The notes beneath the pieces are model-generated. The model ran no database searches and was not told where the DNA came from. It was given only the letters and a program-made list of their open reading frames with translations. Position numbers and translations under genes: made by a program. A stretch of 64,000 bases of DNA, from NCBI RefSeq assembly GCF_014192915.1, contig NZ_JACHYN010000001.1:62001-126000 (forward strand). The letters run 5' to 3'. This document shows, one piece after another, positions 59,718 through 64,000 of the stretch. The stretch is from Azospirillum sp. OGB3. GTDB lineage: Bacteria; Pseudomonadota; Alphaproteobacteria; Azospirillales; Azospirillaceae. Position 1 is the stretch's first letter, and every line of letters begins with the position of its first letter.

Positions 59718-60740
59718 TCAGTAGATCAGTTCGTTCTCGCCGCTGCCTTCGGAGATGACGATCTCGCCGCGGGCCGCCAGATCCTTGGCGAGCTGGACCA
59801 TGTACATCTGGGATTCGTCCACCTCGCGGACGCGGACCGGACCCATGGCAGCCATGTCCTCGCGCAGGATCTTCGCCGCGCGTTCGGACATGTTGGAGAA
59901 GAACAGGTCCTTCAGCGTCTCCGACGCGCCCTTCAGGGCGGTGGCGAGCTTCTGCTTGTCGACGCTGCGCAGCAGGGCCTGGACGCCGGACGGATCGAGC
60001 TTGGACAGGTCCTCAAAGGTGAACATCAGCGACTTGATGCGCTCGGCGCTGTCGCGGTTGCGCTCCTCCAGGGCGGCCATGAAGCGGTGCTCGGTCGTGC
60101 GGTCCAGGCCGTTGAAGATTTCCGCCAGCATCTCGTGGCTGTCGCGGCGGCTGGTGCGGGCGAGGTTGGTCATGAACTCGGTGCGCAGCGTGCGCTCCAC
60201 GTCGTCCAGAACCTCCTTCTGCACGGCCTCCATGCGCAGCATGCGCATGATGACCTCCATCGCGAAGCTTTCCGGCAGCTGGGTCAGCACCCGGCCGGCG
60301 TGTTCCGGGCGGATCTTCGACAGCACCACCGCCACGGTCTGCGGGTATTCGTTCTTCAGGTAGTTGGACAGGACCGACTCGTTGACGTTGGCCAGCTTGT
60401 CCCACATGGTGCGGCCGGCGGGACCGCGGATCTCCTCCATGATGGAGTCGACCTTGTCCTTGGGCAGCGTCTTCAACAGCAGGCGTTCGGTGGAGTCGAA
60501 GGAGCCGACCAGCGAGCCGGTGGCCGACATCTGCTCCGCGAATTCGACGAACAGGCGCTCGATCAGGTTGGCGGAGACGGTGCCCAGGTTCGCCATCACC
60601 TGCGACAGCTCCTTGATCTCCTCGTCGTCCATCATCGCGAACAGCTTGGACGAATGCTCCTCGCCCAGCGCCAGCATCAGGATGGCCGCCTTCTCCGGAC
60701 CGGTGAGGGTGCGATAATCCTCACGAACCTTCAGCGCCAT
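59718..60740 (-). CDS. fliG: Flagellar motor switch protein FliG
   Basis: A 340-residue switch-complex protein at the base of the flagellum; it touches the MS ring, FliM and the stator. N-terminal domain: [21 protein letters not shown]. Middle domain carries the EHPQ motif here as [15 protein letters not shown]-terminal domain holds the charged torque helix ([24 protein letters not shown]). ATG at 60740 with GGAGGCGG. Other flagellar genes are not adjacent in this window, so fliG stands apart here. Confidence 0.96.
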   Translation of the reverse strand: MALKVREDYRTLTGPEKAAILMLALGEEHSSKLFAMMDDEEIKELSQVMANLGTVSANLIERLFVEFAEQMSATGSLVGSFDSTERLLLKTLPKDKVDSIMEEIRGPAGRTMWDKLANVNESVLSNYLKNEYPQTVAVVLSKIRPEHAGRVLTQLPESFAMEVIMRMLRMEAVQKEVLDDVERTLRTEFMTNLARTSRRDSHEMLAEIFNGLDRTTEHRFMAALEERNRDSAERIKSLMFTFEDLSKLDPSGVQALLRSVDKQKLATALKGASETLKDLFFSNMSERAAKILREDMAAMGPVRVREVDESQMYMVQLAKDLAARGEIVISEGSGENELIY

Positions 60741-60821
60741 GTATCCGCCTCCAAAAACCCGGCCGGCACCCGAGTCCACCGGTCCTACCCAAAGGTTTTA
60801 GTCCTTTCCGAATCGGCACGC

Positions 60822-60846
60822 CACCCCCGCGACGCCCGCGGGGGTG
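60822..60846. terminator. Hairpin between pepA and fliG
   Basis: A perfect 10-bp stem CACCCCCGCG / CGCGGGGGTG with a 5-base loop, in the 143-base gap between the two minus-strand genes. It most likely ends the pepA transcript, which would leave fliG with its own promoter. T-run only on the other strand (ACAATTTTAAC). Confidence 0.55.
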
Positions 60847-60883
60847 ACAATTTTAACCATATGCCGCTTGTTGAACCGCTCTG

Positions 60884-62272
60884 TCACCCGAACCGCTTGG
60901 CGATGACCGCATAGGCCGCGCGCAGGCCCAGCGCCTCGCCGCCCTCCGGGCGTCCGGGGCGGGCGCCGCTGTTCCAGGCGAAGGTGTCGAGATGCGCCCA
61001 GGGCGTGTCCTTCGACACGAACTCCTGAAGGAACAGACCGGCGGTGATCGCCCCGGCCATGCCGTTGCTGGTCACGTTGTTGAGGTCGGCGACCTTGCTG
61101 TCCAGCCCCTTGCGGTAGGGCGCCCACAGCGGCAGGCGCCACAGCGGGTCGCTCTGCTCCTCGCCGGCGGCCAGCAGGTCGTTGGCGAGGTCGTCGTCGT
61201 TGGCGAACAGCGCCGGCAGGTCCGGCCCCAGAGCGACGCGGGCGGCCCCGGTCAGGGTGGCGAAGTCGATCAGCAGGGCGGGCTTCTCCGAATCCGCCTC
61301 GGCCAACGCGTCGCACAGGATCAGCCGGCCCTCGGCGTCGGTGTTGCCGACCTCCACGCTCAGCCCCTTGCGCGTCTTCAGCACATCCATCGGCTTGAAG
61401 GCGTTGCCGGAGATCACGTTCTCCACCGCCGGCACCAGAACGCGCAGCCGCACCGGCAGCCCCGCCATCATCACCATGCGGGCCAGCGCCAGGGCGTGGG
61501 CGGCGCCACCCATGTCCTTCTTCATCAGCAGCATGCCCGACGACGGCTTGATGTCCAGGCCGCCGCTGTCGAAGCAGACGCCCTTGCCGACGATGGTCAC
61601 CTTCGGGTGCGTCGGGTTGCCCCAGCGCAGGTCGATCAGCCGCGGCGCGCGCGGGCTGGCCCGGCCAACCGCGTGGATGGCCGGATAGTCGCGGTCGAGC
61701 AGCCCGTCGCCGACGATGACGTCCAGCCCCGCCTCGAACTCCGACGCCAGCGCGGCGGCGGCGGCGGCCAGCTCCGCCGGGCCGAGGTCGTTGGCCGGCG
61801 TGTTCACGAGGTCGCGCAGGAGATAGGTCGCGGTGGCGGTGCGCTGCACCTCGCCCTGGTCGGCATGCTTCGGCCAGACGAGGTTGGCGAAGACCTTGTC
61901 CGACGCCTTGTAGCGCCCGAAGCGGTAGCTGCCGAGCGCCCAGCCCAGCGCCAGACGGGTGGCGGCGCGGCGGTCGAGCGCGGCGTCCACCGCCTCGTCC
62001 AGCCGGTAGTTCCCCGGCGGCAGGCCGCTGGGAAGACCCGCGAGGCCCCACAGGTCGTCCAGCGCCGACACGCCGGCCAGCACGCGGGCGACCGCCCCGC
62101 CCTCCCCCGGAAGGAAAGCGGTGGAACCGGCCTCCGCCGTGAAGTTCACGGCCTTCACCCAGGCCGCGGTGGCGGGCGGCTGGCTTTCCAGCCACGTGGC
62201 GAGGCCGGCCTTGTTCAGCGGGGTGATGGTCACGGTGCCGGGGCCGGCCGTGGCGAGCAGGGTGGCGAGCAA
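60884..62272 (-). CDS. pepA: Leucyl aminopeptidase family protein (M17)
   Basis: A 462-residue dizinc aminopeptidase that trims N-terminal residues from peptides. The metal and catalytic motifs are VGKGVCFDSGGLDIKPSSGM (with the Lys), and NTDAEGRLILCDAL (the M17 signature). N-terminal macro-like domain about 1-165. TTG start at 62272 preceded by AGGA; I see no better ATG start for the conserved part. Confidence 0.93.
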   Translation of the reverse strand: MLATLLATAGPGTVTITPLNKAGLATWLESQPPATAAWVKAVNFTAEAGSTAFLPGEGGAVARVLAGVSALDDLWGLAGLPSGLPPGNYRLDEAVDAALDRRAATRLALGWALGSYRFGRYKASDKVFANLVWPKHADQGEVQRTATATYLLRDLVNTPANDLGPAELAAAAAALASEFEAGLDVIVGDGLLDRDYPAIHAVGRASPRAPRLIDLRWGNPTHPKVTIVGKGVCFDSGGLDIKPSSGMLLMKKDMGGAAHALALARMVMMAGLPVRLRVLVPAVENVISGNAFKPMDVLKTRKGLSVEVGNTDAEGRLILCDALAEADSEKPALLIDFATLTGAARVALGPDLPALFANDDDLANDLLAAGEEQSDPLWRLPLWAPYRKGLDSKVADLNNVTSNGMAGAITAGLFLQEFVSKDTPWAHLDTFAWNSGARPGRPEGGEALGLRAAYAVIAKRFG

Positions 62273-62422
62273 GGCGGGCGTCCTTCGTCAGGAAACGGAA
62301 ACGGTGAAGGAAAGCATGGCGCGCCGGGGCGTCCCTGAAAAGGGGGATTGCGGGCCGGCTTGCCGCAAGGCCGCGGGGCAGGCATGCTCCGCCTCCCCTC
62401 CCTTCGCGACCGAGGCGCACCC

Positions 62423-63085
62423 ATGGACGACCTGACCCTGGTCATCGGCAACAAAGCCTTCTCCTCCTGGTCCCTGCGGCCCTGGCTGGCGCTGAAGCGG
62501 ACCGGCCGGCCCTTCCGGGAGATCGTCATCCCGCTGCGCCAGCCCGACACCGCGGCCCGCATCGCGGAGCATTCGCCCTCCGGCCGGGTGCCCTGCCTGC
62601 GGCATGGCGACCGGGTGATCTGGGATTCGCTGGCGATCTGCGAGTATCTGGCGGAGACCTTTCCCGAGGCCGCCCTCTGGCCGGCGGAAACCCACGCCCG
62701 CGCGGTGGCGCGGTCGGTCTCGGCGGAGATGCATTCGGGCTTCGTCGCCCTGCGCACCCACATGTCCATGGACCTCAAGGCCTTCCGCCCCGGCGTGGGC
62801 CGCAACGCCGAGAGCGGGGCCGACATCGCCCGCGTCTTCACCCTGTGGCGCGACACGCGCGCCCGCTTCGGGGCGGGCGGCCCCTTCCTGTTCGGCGGCT
62901 TCTCGATCGCCGACGCCATGTACGCGCCGGTGGTGACTCGCCTCCTCACCTACGGAGTCGAGATGGACGGCACTTGCGGCGATTACGCGCGGGCGGTGAT
63001 GGAACTGCCGGCCATGGTGGAGTGGGTGGCGGCCGCCAAGGCGGAGCCCTGGGACATCTACGCCGACGAACGGGACCCGCAATAG
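62423..63085 (+). CDS. Glutathione S-transferase family protein
   Basis: A 220-residue GST. Thioredoxin-like N-terminal domain starts LVIGNKAFSSWSLRPWLAL, with the likely catalytic Ser in SSWSLR, then the GSH-binding SGRVPCL and WDSLAICEYLAE motifs; the all-helical C-terminal domain follows. Substrate unknown. ATG at 62423. Confidence 0.9.
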   Translation: MDDLTLVIGNKAFSSWSLRPWLALKRTGRPFREIVIPLRQPDTAARIAEHSPSGRVPCLRHGDRVIWDSLAICEYLAETFPEAALWPAETHARAVARSVSAEMHSGFVALRTHMSMDLKAFRPGVGRNAESGADIARVFTLWRDTRARFGAGGPFLFGGFSIADAMYAPVVTRLLTYGVEMDGTCGDYARAVMELPAMVEWVAAAKAEPWDIYADERDPQ

Positions 63086-63104
63086 GACCCGGAACAGGAC
63101 GACG

Positions 63105-64000
63105 TCAGGGCGTCGCCCCGCCCGTCGGCTCGTTGGCGGCGTTGCCGATCAGCCCGACCTCGCGGTAGTAGCGCTCGGCGCCCGGATGCAGGGGCACCGA
63201 GACGTTGGCGACCGCCTTGGTGGCGTCGAAGCTGCGCCCCTTGGGGTGGCCCTCGATCAGCAGGCGGCGGGTGTTCTCGTGCCACAGCGCCTTGGTGACG
63301 CCGTGGATCAGGGCGGGGTCGCGGTCGGCGCGGACCAGCAGCTCCGCCCCCACCCCCAGCGTGTGGACCTCCGGCACACCGGGATAGGTGTCGGCGGGGA
63401 TGGTCTGGTCCATGTAGAAGCGCTGGCGGATGCGCAGCCGGTCGGCCATTTCGCCGTCGAGCGGGATCAGGCGGATCGGCTCGCGGTTCGCCACGTCGGT
63501 GACCGCCGCCACCGGGAAGCCGCCGACCATGAAGAAGGCGTCCAGCTCCTTCTTGGCCAGCCGGTCCGCCGCGGTGCCGGGCTTCAGGTAGGCCGGGGGC
63601 CGCAGTTCCCCCTCCTTCACGCCGAAGGCGTCGAGGATCGCCCGCGCCTCCACCAGCACGCCGGAGCCCTCCTCGCCCAGCGAGACGGCCTTGCCCTTCA
63701 GGTCGGCCACGCTGTGCAGGTCGCTGTCGGCGCGCACGACGAGCTGGATCGCCTCCGCGTAGAGCATGCCGATGGAGCGCAGCCCCTCAAAGGGCGCCTT
63801 GCCGTGGAAGATGCCGGAACCGGTGTAGGCCCAATAGGCGATGTCGGCCTGGGACATCCCGGCCTCCACCGCGCCGGAGCGCAGCAGCTCGATGTTCTCC
63901 ACCGAGCCGAGCGTGGCCTGCGCCACCGCGATCAGCCCCGGCACGCCGCAGCTTCCCCCGCGGTCGCAGGGGCGGGAGCCGGGCGGGTTGGAGATGGCGT
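63105..64000 (-). CDS. TAXI-family TRAP transporter substrate receptor (partial)
   Basis: The reading frame runs off the right edge, so the N terminus with the signal peptide is missing. The visible ~298 residues are the periplasmic binding fold of TAXI receptors: AISNPPGSRPCDRGGSCGVP near the edge, then GLIAVAQATLGSVENIELL, the WAYTGSGIF loop, and KGKAVSLGEEGSG. TAXI proteins deliver solutes to a DctM-type permease in the inner membrane. The ligand is unknown; some are glutamate or other organic anions. Converges on the GST gene. Confidence 0.85.
   Translation of the reverse strand, partial: AISNPPGSRPCDRGGSCGVPGLIAVAQATLGSVENIELLRSGAVEAGMSQADIAYWAYTGSGIFHGKAPFEGLRSIGMLYAEAIQLVVRADSDLHSVADLKGKAVSLGEEGSGVLVEARAILDAFGVKEGELRPPAYLKPGTAADRLAKKELDAFFMVGGFPVAAVTDVANREPIRLIPLDGEMADRLRIRQRFYMDQTIPADTYPGVPEVHTLGVGAELLVRADRDPALIHGVTKALWHENTRRLLIEGHPKGRSFDATKAVANVSVPLHPGAERYYREVGLIGNAANEPTGGATP

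Overview
The window is about 64 kb of chromosome from a GC-rich alphaproteobacterium. Gene content and order (split F1 ATP synthase operon atpHAGDC, ffs-dnaX-ybaB-recR, DUF484-xerC, the nadD-rsfS-rlmH-gpmI run, prephenate dehydratase next to kdsB, many GTG starts, very high third-position GC) point to Rhodospirillales, most likely an Azospirillum relative; this is inference from context, not a database match. Almost all genes are housekeeping. I found no prophage, insertion sequence, CRISPR array, rRNA or tRNA gene.

Layout. 1-2.5 kb: HAD phosphatase, TSUP-type permease, duplicated diheme cytochrome c. 2.6-11.9 kb (+): proA, nadD, rsfS, rlmH, gpmI, a degenerate EnvC-like murein hydrolase activator, ctpA, a YibQ-type polysaccharide deacetylase and rppH. 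12-18 kb (-): ferritin-like diiron protein, then the atp operon with a clear terminator. 18.4-24.2 kb: a small protein behind a CtrA-like box, a Cache-domain protein, priA, transaldolase/FSA, DUF484, xerC. 24.3-29.3 kb (-): lpdA, an AT-richer PD-(D/E)XK-like orphan, a fluoroacetate-dehalogenase-like hydrolase, entericidin (+), hldE. 29.5-37.7 kb: two orphan histidine kinases, a small membrane protein, a Tam-type methyltransferase, a DUF4405-like membrane protein, ParA, a CYTH-CHAD triphosphatase and another methyltransferase. 37.8-47.5 kb: pgk, recR-ybaB-dnaX-ffs, membrane-anchored cytochrome c, kdsB, pheA, nudC, hisN and small proteins. 47.7-57.3 kb: aqpZ and a six-gene Yej-type peptide ABC transporter operon with two substrate-binding proteins and an inserted DUF3137 protein. 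57.3-64 kb: rluE-like, ghrA-like, MarR, fliG, pepA, GST and a TAXI receptor cut by the window end.

How the genes work together. Envelope and LPS genes recur (EnvC-like/CtpA/YibQ, hldE, kdsB), as do energy genes (atp operon, lpdA, gpmI, pgk, cytochrome c) and replication or repair genes (priA, dnaX, recR, xerC). The strongest non-gene signal is a dispersed family of GC-rich palindromes built on CCCTCCCCCGC/GCGGGGGAGGG. It has at least eight copies, all intergenic: mostly between convergent genes, but one lies between atpD and atpC and one sits against the nadD start codon. Other regulatory signals are a CtrA-like box, a stress-sigma-like promoter before entericidin, a clear ffs promoter, an operator-like 17-bp palindrome between two divergent genes and several good terminators. 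I found no convincing new multi-gene system; the best candidate for novelty is the lone PD-(D/E)XK-like gene at 25.9-26.6 kb.
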